From: Pegea sp. RAD2-039
Taxonomy: Eukaryota > Chordata > Thaliacea > Salpida > Salpidae
Reading direction: 5' to 3'
Assembly (NCBI GenBank): GCA_034620365.1
Contig: JAQGEQ010000255.1
Coordinates: 806,001 to 870,000 of the forward strand
DNA length: 64,000 bases
The translations under genes and the position numbers were made by a program. Below the pieces are notes generated by a model that saw nothing but the letters and a program-made list of their open reading frames with translations, did not search any database and was not told where the DNA came from. Positions within the stretch are counted from its first letter, which is position 1; every line of letters begins with the position of its first letter. Shown here piece after piece: positions 47,307 through 61,302 of this stretch.

Positions 47307-50300
47307 AGCTTGTTTGATTTTATGTTCAATAAAAAATGATTAAGATGATTATTTCACATCAATTAGATGATTATTTTAAATGGTTTTAGAATACCGTCTA
47401 GATAGTTTCATTTACAGATTAATAAGAAATTGAGATGTAGAAAGGAACTAATTAAACCACAGAGTTTTCTATGAGTTTTATCAATTAACTACTTGTTAAT
47501 TTTAAACAGTTTCTTTTAACTTTGTGAAAATACTCTACTTTAAGTTAGACTTTCTAGAACTTTTTTGTAATTACAACTAAATTTCAAATCATAATTTTTT
47601 AAATTGCAACAGAATACCGCTGCATTTGATATATAAGATGACTCATCAAATGCAAACAGTATAGTATATAGCTGAGATTATTAAATCAATGAATTTTGTT
47701 GATTGATTAATTGTCATTTTAAATCAAAAATAGAGAGAAAAAAACAACATCCTAACAAAAAGCCAAGAATTACCACAAGCAATATCTATTATGACATAAT
47801 TGAACAAGATAAGCTACTTTTAAGCATATTTACTCCGACTTAGTAGACCTAAAAAAGTTTGTATCTTAATAGTTTCAAATACTATATCAAAATTATTTCA
47901 AATAACTCGTTTTTATGCTAAATTATAAGTAGCGCTAACTTGGTAAGGTTTCTTACTCAATAAAAGACATAAGAAGAAGATTAAAATTCAATATTTTAGG
48001 TACTTTGTCGAATATACATTAAATAGAATATTAATATAGATATCTAAATTGAAATAGGAATTGAAGCTTTTGAAGTTTTTTACTAATGAAGTTGTTGTGT
48101 AATAGAAAAACACTTTTTAAAACTGTCTAAGCTAATCAAAAGAGAATTCCTAAATTGATTGTTTCAGTTGGTTGATTTGTTCAATAAAAATTTTAAATAT
48201 CATTTGCAGCACAAACTGAATCAAATCACAAAACATATCATGAGACTAAATACTACTAAGTCGTACAATTTTAATTGAATATTTCAAAACAACAAGCTAA
48301 AAGCTGAGACCAAAGCTAAGTAAAAAAATTAATCTTCACTTTTACTGTTTAACTCATAGTTTATTTATTTTTAACTGTAGGTTTGATATATGTTCAAACT
48401 GTTTAATTAGCACTACACTATAGAAATTTACTTCAGATGAACAAAATACCGCTGTATCTTATAATCCAAATGAGTCAATAAATACTGATAATGAAATGGT
48501 AAGATCAGCAGAATTAGAAAAGTTGGTGAAAAGGTCATTTATTATAAATGACTTCAAATCTAAATTACTCTCACTGTAGAGAGTTATGAATTTATATACT
48601 ATCATGATACTGCTGGATATGACGTCATACACTCTTCTTCTGGTAGAATTTTAGTGATGACAACTTGATGATTCAGTTTTATTAATTAAATAACATAATG
48701 AAGAATAGATTATCGTTTTTAGAATAAAAGAATGTATAGTTATCGTTAAACTTTTTAGTTTGACAAGATTGAAAATGAAATCTTATATCGCTCGTTTAGT
48801 GTACTATTAGTGCTGATAACTTTACGATTCATTTTCCATCTAACAAAGATTATGGTGAAGAATATATTTCCCATTTTATACATCAAATGAAAACTCAATT
48901 ATAGATAACTTAAATAGCATATAAATGTTCTTAAAGTTTTTGGTACATAAATAAAATAAAATCCTTCAAAACATACGTTTCAGTACTTTTGTTAGAGATT
49001 ACAATTACTATAATGACTATAAAATAACTTTATATAAGAACAACAATTTAAGTTAAGCGAAGTAAAATCAGTTGAAAAAATCTTACTCAGAAAGATAAGT
49101 AATATCAGTTTAAAGAAAATACAAATTGATCTATACTTATTATTAGGAAATTCATAATTTATTTTCAAAGCACCTAATATTATTATCTTTGCTTTATATT
49201 GTTATATATATTAAGATTTACGACAATTTCAAAACAAATTCAAAACACAGCGTCTTATCGAATCCCTTAAAAGATCTTAATGAGTATTGGAATGAATCAC
49301 TTAACTCGGCAGATTTGTACTAATCGTAATACAAACTGCTACTACAGAGTCTAGATCATTCTTTCTAAAGATTAAATTGCAATAAAGATACGAATCGTAA
49401 AAAATTAAATCACAAACTTATTTACTTACTAATTAATTTGAATTATTTTGTTTCAACTTTGTGTAAATGCTGTGGATAAAATTAGACTTTCTAGAAATTT
49501 GTTTTAACTGCAACAGAATACCGCTGCAGTTGATATATAAGATGACTCATCAAATACACACAATTCAGTATAGAGCTGAACAATTTTAAACAATTGAGTG
49601 TATAGAGCTGAATTTGTTAAATTAAAGAAGATAATAGAATTATTAGTTCTTATATTACATCAAAATTAAAATAAAAAAACAACATCGAAACCAATAACAA
49701 AGAATTACCACAAGTAATATCTACTATGACAAAGTTAGACATGATAAGCTACTTTTCTAGCAACTATTTAGCACATAACACCTAAAGATTAAGTTGTGAG
49801 TTATCACACAGAGCAATAGTATTTCTTTTTTACCTTATTCGAACTGCTCTTTCAATAAAACTCATTTTTAGCAATAAAATCAGTTGTAGATTTAAAATTT
49901 AATTGTCATGTTATATCGGCATTAGCATTGTTTTAATACATGTAAAAAGTAAGCTAATATAAGTATTTAAATTATTACACTTAGTTCATGTGCTTTGCAC
50001 TAAGTAGACCAAAACAAGTTTGTGTATTAATAACTCTAAATACCAAATCCAAACTTTGTTCGAGAACTCGTTGGTATGCTAATTAATTAAGAGCACTAAT
50101 TTGATAATGCTTCTTACTCGATAAAAGACATGAGAAATGGCATCAAAAACATTGTTTTGTATGCTTTGTTTACTATTCATTAAACAGAATGTTTAAAAAA
50201 TAAATATATGTCGAATTGAAAAAAGTATTATACCTTTTAAAATTTGCTTTTGAATTTTTTTACTAATGATGTTGTGGAGATGTAGCAAATTTTAAATCTT

Positions 50301-52257
50301 TCTGTACTAATCAAAAAAAATTACTAAATTGATTTTTTCAGTTTGTAGATTTGTACAAAAATTAATATTTTATCAATTGCAGCACAAATCACAAATCATG
50401 AAACCAAATACTACAATGTCATAAAATTTTAATTAATTATTTCAAAAGAACAAGGTAAAAGCTGAGATAATGTTAAGTTAGAAAGTTAGTTTTGACATTA
50501 ACTGTTTAACTAATAGTTTATTAATTTTTAACTGTTCGTTTAATAAAAATTTAAACTGTACTATTATACTACTATTATAGTAATACTACACTTTATAGAG
50601 ATTTACTTCAGATAAATAAAAAACCGCAGTATTTTATAATCCAAATGAGTCACTAAATGCTAATAATCAAATAATTTGGATGAATTAAAGAAGTAAGTGA
50701 AAAGGTCATTAAATACAAATGAAATCAAATCTAAACAAGCTAACTGTAGTAAGTTATAAATGAAAATCTTATCGTGACGCAGCAGGATATGACGTCATAG
50801 ACTCTTCTTCTGGTTGACTTTTAGTACTGATGACTTGATGATTCAGTTTTATTAATTAAACAATATAATGAAGGATAGATTATCATTTTTAAGAATAAAA
50901 GGATGTTTAGCTATTAATAAACTTATTAGTTTGACAAGGGTGAAATTAAGTCATAAACCGCTTTTTTGGTGTACTGTTAACGCTGATAAATTAACATTTC
51001 ATTTTTCATCTTAAAGATGATGGTGAAGAACATATTTCCCATTTCATACATCAAATGAAAACTGAATTATGGATAAAATAAATAGCTGATAAATTTTCTT
51101 AAAGTTTTTGAAACTTAAATTTAAAAAAATATTTAAAGAAATAACTTTCCATACTTGGGTTATAAATTACAATTACTACAATAGATATGAAAAAATACTT
51201 TAGATAAGAACAACAACTCGAGTTAAAAGAAGTAAAATCGTTTGTAAGAATCTTACTATGACAGATAAGTAATGTTAGTTTAAAGAAAATAGAATTTGAT
51301 CTATAATTATTATTAGGAAATTCATGATTTTTTTCAAAAGAACCTAATACTAATATATTTGCCTTTTTTAAAATAACTTTTCAGAAACCTCTTAAGTAGT
51401 TAAAATCTTAAGATCTGTTTAAACTTCTGCCGATATTGATAAAAAGATTTTTTTAATAATTCCTTTTGTCTTTTGAAAAGTTTAGCATCATTATAAAACA
51501 ACTTTTAAAATACTTAAAAAAATCAATTAATAAAAGCAAAAATATCATTTTCATTGCAATTTGTATCAAGGCTTGTAACAAAATGTTGTTAAATTACTTA
51601 ATATTTTTAGGCCACTAAAAACAAAAGTACTAATAGTTTATTTTACTACTGTAATACGTCATTTTCATTTTTCCCTATATACTTAGTATTTGTTTTCATG
51701 CAATTTTCATAATGGTTTGTAATCTATTAAAATATTGTTTATAATTTTGCTAAAACTTCAAATGTACTATTAGAATATTATTTAATATTTAAATAATTGA
51801 GAAATTAGGTAATTATTTAAGTATTATTAATTATTTAATGTTATAAGTATTTATTTAAATATAAATCATTAGTTTTGAGAGTTAATATTTTGTCCTTTTA
51901 ATTTAAAAAATGTTTTTTTTCTTATGGATTTTTTACTATAGAGTTCTCTTTATGAATTTTTCTACTTAAGTAAATAGTATTTATGTTTTTAAACTTGAAA
52001 TTTTAGATATATTTTAATTTATTTTACTCCATATACTATTTTTTAAATTTCTAATTTTTAATCATAAAGCAAGTTTTGTATCACACTTTTATATAGTTAT
52101 AAATTATTTCAAAAGTATACTTAAAGATTTATGAATTTTAACTAAATCTTTAAACAGTATAATTAATAATAATAAATTTACTTTTACATTTAGAAAGGAT
52201 AATTATATTTAAATTTTTTGTTTTTTCAGGTTTTACCATTTAGTAATTATCTAATGG

Positions 52258-52443
52258 ATGAATATTATGGTAATGGTTGATATATTAAATGAAATCTTTG
52301 TTTTAATTAAAAAGGAGTACTTTAAACAGAAGTTTGATAGATTTGGTTTGTATGCAAATTTTGATTTAATTAGTTTGATAAATTCTGAATTTAAGAGTTT
52401 GTTTATATTTATTTCAATTTCAATTTTTCATTTAGATTTATAA
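52258..52443 (+). CDS. Small ORF of the leading module, U5 copy (61 codons)
   Basis: Same start, length and stop position as the copy at 45279, with scattered replacements (FDRFGLYANFDLISLINSEF). Low confidence as a gene. Confidence 0.25.
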   Translation: MNIMVMVDILNEIFVLIKKEYFKQKFDRFGLYANFDLISLINSEFKSLFIFISISIFHLDL

Positions 52444-53602
52444 ATTAAAAAGTTCATAATGTCTGTGAATGCGTTTAATGTCTTGAGTTCATGTATTATT
52501 TATATCATAATGACTCATTGTCCTTTATTGTGATTAATAAACAACCTATTGTTGATATGATGTTACCTTTTGTTGCAATTTCAATTATGAACAAATAAGT
52601 ATCAAGTTTGATAATAGCTGATAGTATTTCATTTTCAATTTCTTTGTTTTATGTGGTTTATATCATCTTTCTTTTAAGGATGTTTGTTTTATAGTTGCTT
52701 CACTGATACCTGTTTGTTCATAAACTTTAGTCAAAAATTTAGAATTTAGTTTAAATTTGACACAATGTCCTATAAACAGATTATAGAATATTATCTTTAT
52801 ACTATTTATGAAACATTGCTTATTTAAAAGTTTTGATATTCTTTTAACTTTTTATTATAAATAACCCTTTGCTGATTTTTGTTAAGTTAGTTTTTTCAAC
52901 CTATGATTTAGATTTGCTGTAATCTCTTTTCTACAATTCAATTGAAATAATTTTCTTTTTAAAATAGTTGTTAGTAAGACAACAATGAAGTTTTTGGATT
53001 TTTAATTGACTTTTATAGCTGAAGACAGATTCATCAATATCTAATAAGTTTGTTGAATGTTAGTTAAAATGTATTCTGCTAACTGCTTTGAAACTTATGT
53101 TTAATGTTACTTTTTATTGATCATAAGATTTAATGAAATTATAACACAACTTACATTTAAACTTTATTTATCCTAATCATTTGGTTTAATTAGTTTACTT
53201 TATCTAAATTGATTTTTTTATAGAATGAATGAAAGAAAAGAAACATCATAAGCTTTATTGTTTACAACATTCAAACTAAAGTGGAAACAAATTATGATGC
53301 TTTCAGGAAGCAACTTTCTTATAAAATCAGAATAAACAGAAGAAGTAAGAGAACAATCTCTTTTCAGGTAACTATTTAAAAGTAATAGTCAAAATCCAAC
53401 TATAATGTTTAATCAACAGGTGTTGTAGAATACAAACTTAGTTCAAGTGATATTTTTCCTCACTGACGTCAGTAAAGATTTACAGACACAAGTGATGCCA
53501 TCTGCAAACTGTCTTGCTGATCAGTGCAAGCTGAAACTCTGATTCAAACCTAAAATTTGTGGAAAGATTTGGAGAAAAAACATTCAAGTTAACTTCTTTT
53601 AA

Positions 53603-53863
53603 TTTAAAAATGTCAGGGTCAAGTATCAATCAAATCTTCAGGAAAATACTGAAGACCGTGACGATAGTACTGATATTTTAAACAAAGATGAAAAATGTTT
53701 TATATCTAGTAGTCAACCTTACATTAGAAGGGTTTCACAATCACCAAATAATCTCATTTATCAAACAGATGTAAAAGATGGTTCTGCGTTTCTCTTTTAC
53801 CTGGTGAGGTTTGATCCTTTAATTTTTTGTCAAGATCTCTTGTTGAATGTTTACTTTCTTTGA
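53603..53863 (+). CDS. Conserved open frame of the array, U5 copy
   Basis: Identical in length and stop to the U3 copy, with CFISSSQPYIRRVSQSPNN and DGSAFLFYLVRF. Directly upstream (53460-53550) this unit alone keeps TDVSKDLQTQVMPSANC in one open frame. Confidence 0.3.
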   Translation, partial: FKNVRVKYQSNLQENTEDRDDSTDILNKDEKCFISSSQPYIRRVSQSPNNLIYQTDVKDGSAFLFYLVRFDPLIFCQDLLLNVYFL

Positions 53864-56800
53864 AATTAAAGTTTATTTGATTTAATGTTCAATAAAAAAT
53901 GATTAAGATGATTATTTCACATCAATTAGATGACTATTTTAAATGGTTTTAGAATACCGTCTAGATAATTTCATTTACAGATTAATAAGAAATTGAGATG
54001 TAGAAAGTAATAATTGAACCACAGAGTTTTCTATGAATTTTATCAATCAACTATTTGTTAATTTTAAACAGTTTCTTTTAACCTTGTGAAAATACTCTAC
54101 TTTAATTTAAACTTTCTAGAACTTTTTTGTAATTGCAACTAAATTTCAAATCATCATTTCACTTCAAATCTAAATTACTCTCACTGTAGAGAGTTATGAG
54201 TTTATATACTATCATGATGCTGCTGGATATGACGTCATACACTCTTCTTCTGGTAGAATTTTAGCGATGACAACTTGATGATTCAGTTTTATTAATTAAA
54301 TAACATAATGAAGAATAGATTATCGTTTTTAGAATGAAAGAATGTATAGTTATCGTTAAACTTTTTAGTTTGACAAGATTGAAAATGAAATCTTATATCG
54401 CTCGTTTGGTGTACTATTAGTGCTGATAACTTTGCGATTCATTTTCCATCTAACAAAGATGATGGTGAAGAACATATTTCCCATTTTATACATCAAATGA
54501 AAACTGAATTATAGATAACTTAAATAGCATATAAATATTCTTAAAGTTTTTGGTACATAAATAAAATAAAATCTTTCAAAACATACGTTTCAGTACTTTT
54601 GTTAGAGATTACAATTACTATAATGACTATAAAAATAACTTTATATAAGAACAACAATTTAAGTTAAGCGAAGTAAAATCAGTTGAAAAAATCTTACTCA
54701 GAAAGATAAGTAATATTAGTTTAAAGAAAATACAAATTGATCTATACTTATTATTAGGAAATTCATGTTTTATTTTCAAAGCACCGAATACTATTATCTT
54801 TACTTTATATTGTTATATATATTAAGTTTTACGACAATTTCAAAACAAATTCAAAACACAGCGTCTTATCGAATCCCTTAAAAGATCTTAATGAGTATTG
54901 GAATGAATCACTTAACTCGGCAGATTTGTACTAATCATAATACAAACTGCTACTACAGAGTCTAGATCATTCTTTCTAAAGATTAAATTGCAATAAAGAT
55001 ACAAATCGTAAAAAACTAAATCACAAACTTATTTACATACTAATTAATTTGAATTATTTTGTTTCAACTTTGTGTAAATGCTGTGGATAAAATTAGACTT
55101 TCTAGAAATTTGTTTTAATTGCAACAGAATACCGCTGCAGTTGATATATAAGATGACTCATCAAATACACACAATTCAGTATAGAGCTGAAAAATTTTAA
55201 ACAATTGAGTGTATCGAGCTGTATAGGTTAAATTAAAGAAGATAATAGAATTATTAGTTGTTATATTACATCAAAATTAAAATAAAAAAACAACATCGAA
55301 ACCAATAACGAAGAATTACCACAAGTAATATATACTATGACAAAGTTAAACATGATAAGCTACTTTTCTAGCAACTATTTAGCACATATCACCTAACGAT
55401 TAAGTTGTTGGTTATCACACAGAGCAATAGTATTTCTTTTTTACCTTATTCGAACTGCTCTTTCAATAAAACTCATTTTTAGCAATAAAATCAGTTGTAG
55501 ATTTAAAATTTAATTGCCATGTTATATTGGTATTACCATTGTTTTAATACATGTAAAATGTAAGCTATTATAAGTATTTAAATTATTACACTTAGTTCAT
55601 GTGCTTTGCACTAGGTAGACCAAAACAAGTTTGTGTATAAATAATTCTAAATACCAAATCCAAACTTTTTTCGAGAACTCGTTGGTATGCTAATTAATTA
55701 AGAGCACTAACTTGACAATGCTTCTTACTCGATAATAGACAAGAGAAAAGGCATCATAAACATTCCTTTGTATACTTTGTTTACTATTCATTAAACAGAA
55801 CGTTAAAAAATAAATATATGTCGAATTGAAAAAATTATTAAACCTTTTAAAATTTGCTTTTGAATTTTTTTACTAATGATGTTGTAGAGATGTAGCAAAT
55901 TTTAAATCTTTCTGTACTAATCAAAACAAAATTACTAAATTGATTTTTTCAGTTTGTAGATTTGTAAAAAAAATAATATTTTATCAATTGCAGCACAAAT
56001 CACAAATCACAAAAAAAATCATGAAACAAATACTACAATGTCATAAAATGTTAATTAAATATTTCAAAAGAACAAGGTAAAAGCTGAGATAATATTAAGT
56101 TAAAAAGTTAGTTTTGACATTAACTATTTAACTAATAATTCATTAATTTTTAACTGTTCGTTTAATAAAAATTTAAACTGTACTATTATACTACTATTAT
56201 AGTAATACTACACTTTATAGAGATATACTTCAGATAAATAAAAAACCGCTGTATTTTATAATCCAAATGAGTCACTAAATGCTAATAATCAAATAATTTG
56301 GATGAATTAAAGAAGTAAGTGAAAAGGTCATAAAATACAAATGAAATCAAATCTAAACAAGCTAACTGTAGTAAGTTATAAATGAAAATCTTATCGTGAC
56401 GCTGCAGGATATGACGTCATAGACTCTTCTGGTTGACTTTTAGTACTGATGACTTGGTGATTCAGTTTTATTAATTAAACAATATAATGAAGGATAGATT
56501 ATCATTTTTAAGAATAAAAGGATGTTTAGCTATTAATAAACTTATTAGTTTTACAAGGTTGAAATTAAGTCATAAACCGCTTTTTTGGTGTGCTATTAAC
56601 GCTGATAATTTAACAATTCATTTTTCATCTTAAAGATGATGGTGAAGAACATATTTCCCACTTCATACATCAAATGAAAACTGAATTATGGATTAAATAT
56701 ATAGCTGATAAATTTTCTTAAAGTTTTTGAAACTTAAATTAAAAAAAATATTTAAAAAAATAACTTTCCATGCTTAGGTTATAAATTACAATTACTACAA

Positions 56801-57859
56801 TAGATATGAAGAAATACTTTAGATAAGAACAACAACTCGAGTTAAAAGAAGTAAAATCATTTGTAAGAATCTTACTTTGACGGATAAGTAATGTTAGTTT
56901 AAAGAAAATCCAAATTGATTTGTACTTATTATTAGGAAATTCATGATTTGTTTCAAAAGAACCTAATATCTTTGCCTTTTTTAAAATAACTTTTCAGAAA
57001 CCTCCTAAGTAGGTAAGATCTCAAACTCAGTTTAAATATCTGGCGATAATGATTAAAGATTTTTTCTAATAATTCCTTTTGTCTTTTGAAAAGTTTAACA
57101 TCATCTTAAAACAACTTTTAAAATGCTTAAAAGTTTTTAATAAAGCAAAAATATCATTTTGATTGCAATTTATATTAAGGCTTGTTGTACAAATTGTTGT
57201 TAAATTACATAAAATTTCTAGGCCACTAAAAATAAAAGTACTAATAGTTTATTTTACAACTGTAGAACGTCATTTTTAATTTTCCCTATCAACTAAGTAT
57301 TTGTTTTCATACAAATCTTAAAACGGTTTGTAATTTGTTAATATATTCTTTATGGTTTTGCCAAGAATAAAATTGAATATTAGAACTCTATTTTAAATTT
57401 AAATAAGTGAGAAGTCAGGTAATTATTATTAACTATTTAATGTTATAAGTATTTATTTAAATATAAATCATTAGTTTTGAGAGTTAATATTTTGTCCTTT
57501 TAACTTAAAAAATGTTTTTTCTTATGAATTTTTCCTATAGAGTTCTCTTTAAGAATTATTCTACCTAAATTAAAAGTATTTATGTTTTTTAATATTGAAA
57601 TTTGAGATATATTTTAATTTATTTTACTTCATTCTTAGTTATTTCATATTCCTAAATTTCTAATCATAAAGCAAGTTTTGTATCACACACTTATATAGTT
57701 ATAAATTATTTCAAAAGTATACTTAAAGATTTATAAATTTTAACTAAATCTTTAAATAGTATAATTAATAATAATAAACTTATTTTTACATTTAGAAAGG
57801 ATAATTATATTTAAATTTTTTGTTTGTTCAGGTTTTACTACTAAGTAATTATCTAATCA

Positions 57860-58045
57860 ATGAATATTATGGTACTGGTTGATATATTAAATGAAATGTT
57901 TGTATTATTAAAAAAGGAATACTTTAAACAGAAGTTTGATGGATTTGGTTTGTATGCAAATTTTGATTTAATTGGTTTGATAAATTCTGAATTTAAGAGT
58001 TTGTTTATATTTATTTCAATTTCTATTTTTCATTTAGATTTTTAA
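57860..58045 (+). CDS. Small ORF of the leading module, U6 copy (61 codons)
   Basis: MNIMVLVDILNEMF to IFHLDF. Same ATG and stop as in U4 and U5. Low confidence as a gene. Confidence 0.25.
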   Translation: MNIMVLVDILNEMFVLLKKEYFKQKFDGFGLYANFDLIGLINSEFKSLFIFISISIFHLDF

Positions 58046-59875
58046 ATTAAAAAGTTCAAAATGAAAGTGAATGCGTTTAGTGTCTTGAGTTCATGTATTA
58101 TTTATATAATATTGACTCATTGTCTTTTATTGTGATTAATTAACAACCTATTGTTGATTCAATGTTACCTTTTGTTGCAAATTTAATTATGAACAAATAA
58201 GTATCAAGCTTGATAATAGCTGAAAGTATTTCATTTTCAACTTCTTTGTTTTATGTGGTTTATATCATCTTTCTTTTAAGGATGTTTGTTTTATAGTTGC
58301 TTCACTGATACCTGTTTGTTCATAAACTTTACTCAAAAATTTATAATTTAGTTTAAATTTGACACAATGTCCTATAAACAGATTATAGAATATTATATTT
58401 ATACTATTTATGAAACTTTGCTTATTTAAAAGTTTTGATATTCTTTTACCTTTTTCTTGAAAATAACTCTTAGCTGATTGTTGTGAAGTTAGTTTTTTCA
58501 ACCTATGAGTTAGATTTGCTGTTATCTCTTTTCTACAATTCAATTGAATTAATTTTCTTTTTAAAATAGTTGTTAGTAAGACAACAATGAAGGTTTTGGT
58601 TTTTTAATTGACTTTTAAAGCTAAAGACAGATTCATCAATATCTAATAAGTTTGTTGAATGTTAGTTGAAATGTATTCTGCAAACTGCTGGTAAACTTAT
58701 GTTTAATGTTACTTTATATTGATCATAAGATTTAACAAAATTATAACACACCTTACATTTGTCAAACAACCATAACTAAGTAAAAGATCTAATGAAGATT
58801 TTAAATGAAACATCAGAAGAAGACTTATAACTTGTTCTTTCAAATGTTTTTTAGTCATACCAGCTTATACAACACATGGCTGATGGTGAACAATTATATG
58901 ATAGTAAAAAGCGAATACCGAAGAATAAGATCTCAGAAAATTGGAATTTCTTCAGTATGATCAAGTGGTTAATATTGTGAGTTAAACTCTTTTATTGTTG
59001 TATTCATTAATAATAAGTTGAATTAGTTTTAATGTTATTTTATGTATGGATTTATAACTCTTCAAAGTTGATTTATGCTATTCATTTGATTTAATTATAA
59101 ATCTGCTGATAAAAATTTTTTTAAGATTATTCGCTGTTTATCATAAGATTTAATAAATTCATAACACACTTAGCAGTTTTCAAACAAGCATCAACTAAAA
59201 AAAAAACCTAATCAAGATTTTGAATGAAATATCAGAAGAAGAAAAACTTTTTCTAGTTTTGTTAAGTCACAATTACTTATAATGAATGGCTACAAATAAT
59301 TATCTTTACAGTTCTAAAGGGCAACTGCAGAACAATATGACACCCTTAAATAATAAAAACGTCCTTAGTATAAGTAAATAATGACTAATTTCCATGAATA
59401 CTTTTTGCTTGTTTTATCCATTAATATTAAAATTCATTAAACTTCAAGTAAATATAAAGAATATTATGTGTAGCATAAATTTTTTCTATTGTTGCCTTTT
59501 CATTTTTTTCATCAAATCTAATGATATATCATTTCATATTTAGTTATAAGAGAATTTAGTTTAGCTGAAAGATAATATTGAATTTTCAAACTCTTCAAAA
59601 TTAGTTTGTATTAAAGTTTTGTTTTAATTATATCGTTTATCTTAACTGATTTAGTTTGCAGATCAAATGGATCAAATCGAATCTTCAAGAGGTTTTATTA
59701 GTAAGTTAAAACAGCATTAAAAGTAAAATATAAAAATATCAATTTATAAAACTCTTTCAGAAACCACTTTCTAGAAGTAAATTGAAGGACAAAAACTATT
59801 CCTTTTATAAGATATACTATAAACAGGTAATTTATTATCCAAAATCTAACTATAATGCATATAACTATACCGCAG

Positions 59876-60032
59876 AGAATCTTTAAGAAGACCAACTTTA
59901 TCCAAATACTACAAATTAAACCAGTTGGAAAATAGAAAAGGAGAAAGTAAAGGAAAACAAAAAAATGGAGTTGCAATTGAAACTCTAAATATAAAGAAAT
60001 ATTTTATATTTTTGTTCACTTTGGTTGTTTGG
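59876..60032 (+). CDS. Exon-like block with membrane segment, U6 copy
   Basis: Same 157-nt length, acceptor and donor as 31761-31917, with a few replacements (KGKQKNGVAIETLNIKKYF). The preceding block (about 59757-59823) keeps one frame open (PLSRSKLKDKNYSFYKIYY) that is broken in U1, but its phase does not match this exon. The next exon, from about 60224, ends NNQIETKTSMKLYRKEM in phase. Confidence 0.35.
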
Positions 60033-61131
60033 GTAAGCTTTTTAATATCTTCACATTTTATTTGTTTTTTTTTTCTGACTCCATTCAAAGATTTTCACTT
60101 TTTATAATTATAATTGAAGTCAGATTATTATTTATATAAGTAACAACTTCACTTAAATTTGTTCAGATATTTGTCAGATTTAGTTTAAAAAAACATTCCA
60201 TTTAAACCACTTATACTTTGTAGAATAATCAAATTGAAACAAAAACTTCAATGAAATTGTACAGAAAAGAGATGTAGCTGTCAAGCAGTTGTATCTTTGA
60301 AAGAAAATGTTATATACTACCAACAGTAAGTAAAATATGAATAAAGAACTTCTTCTACTTATAAATCATTATTTTACTACAAACTTTCATACAGCAGAAG
60401 GACGTCAGTAAAGATCTACAGACACAAGTGATGCCAAATGCAGAACATCTTACAAATCATCCCGAGCTAAAACTCCAATTCAAGTCTAAAGTGTGAAGAA
60501 AATGGTTGACTTCGTGTAATTTGACAATGTCAGAGACAAGTATCAATCTTCAAGCAAAAAGCAGAGATGATATTATCAATCGTCTAAAAATCATTTTCAA
60601 AAAAAGATTTAAAGTTCTAGTCTTGAGATCGTTGACCATGCGGGTTCCAAATTTGCTAATCTAAGCACTATTCATAACAATTACTTTTTGTCAATTAATA
60701 CAAATAATTTAAACAATTATTAAGATCTGATATTCATAGATTAAGGTTTTATACATATCACTAATTATTCATAATTTCCGTAGAATCAGAAAAAATTTTA
60801 AATGTCTGAAGTGATCGATTTATTTAGTAATTTTATTATAAACTTGCTTAATGATTTATAACAATCATAATGCAAACTATTACTATAGCGACTAAAAAAT
60901 CATCTTTTAGCTCACTTTTCTATCCTCAGAGTGACTGAATAAAGATATACAGACACAAGTGATGGCATCTGCAGAGTGTCTTGCTGATCATTTTAAGCCG
61001 AAACTCTGATTGAAACCTAAAATTTAAAGAAAGATTTGCAGAAAAAAGTTTCAAGTTGACTTCTTGCAAACTGATTCAAGTATCAATAAATTCTCAAGCA
61101 AAAATTGCAGATGGAGATACTGATGTTATAA

Positions 61132-61302
61132 ACTTCTAACAAAAAAAAGTTGTTATTATCTAGTAGTCGACCTTACATTTTAAGGGTTTCACAATCACCA
61201 AATAATCCCATTTATTATATAGATGAAAAATATGCTGCTCTGTTTCTCTTTTACATCTTTAGATTTGATCTTTTAACTTTTTATCAAGCTCTTTTGGTGT
61301 AA
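61132..61302 (+). CDS. Conserved open frame of the array, U6 copy
   Basis: Same 171-nt span as the U1 copy (33022-33192), open between stops and reading PYILRVSQSPNNPIYY and FLFYIFRFDLL. Confidence 0.3.
   Translation, partial: TSNKKKLLLSSSRPYILRVSQSPNNPIYYIDEKYAALFLFYIFRFDLLTFYQALLV

Larger units (their letters stand above)
44621..51600 (+). repeat. Array unit U4 (most complete)
   Basis: Carries every module: small ORF 45279, exon-like blocks, first TATA/AP-1 box 47639, P2/CRE 48471/48620, second TATA/AP-1 box 49543, and second P2/CRE 50646/50790. It also has a CRE at 46919. About 6.98 kb long, it serves as the reference layout for the family. Confidence 0.8.
51601..57220 (+). repeat. Array unit U5
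   Basis: Small ORF 52258, CRE 53464, then a deletion of most of the first TATA/AP-1 and P2 module near 54150, leaving only CRE 54230. The second TATA/AP-1 box (55154) and P2/CRE pair (56268/56412) are intact. Around 53150 the exon-like block with YDQVVNI is also deleted. Confidence 0.8.
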
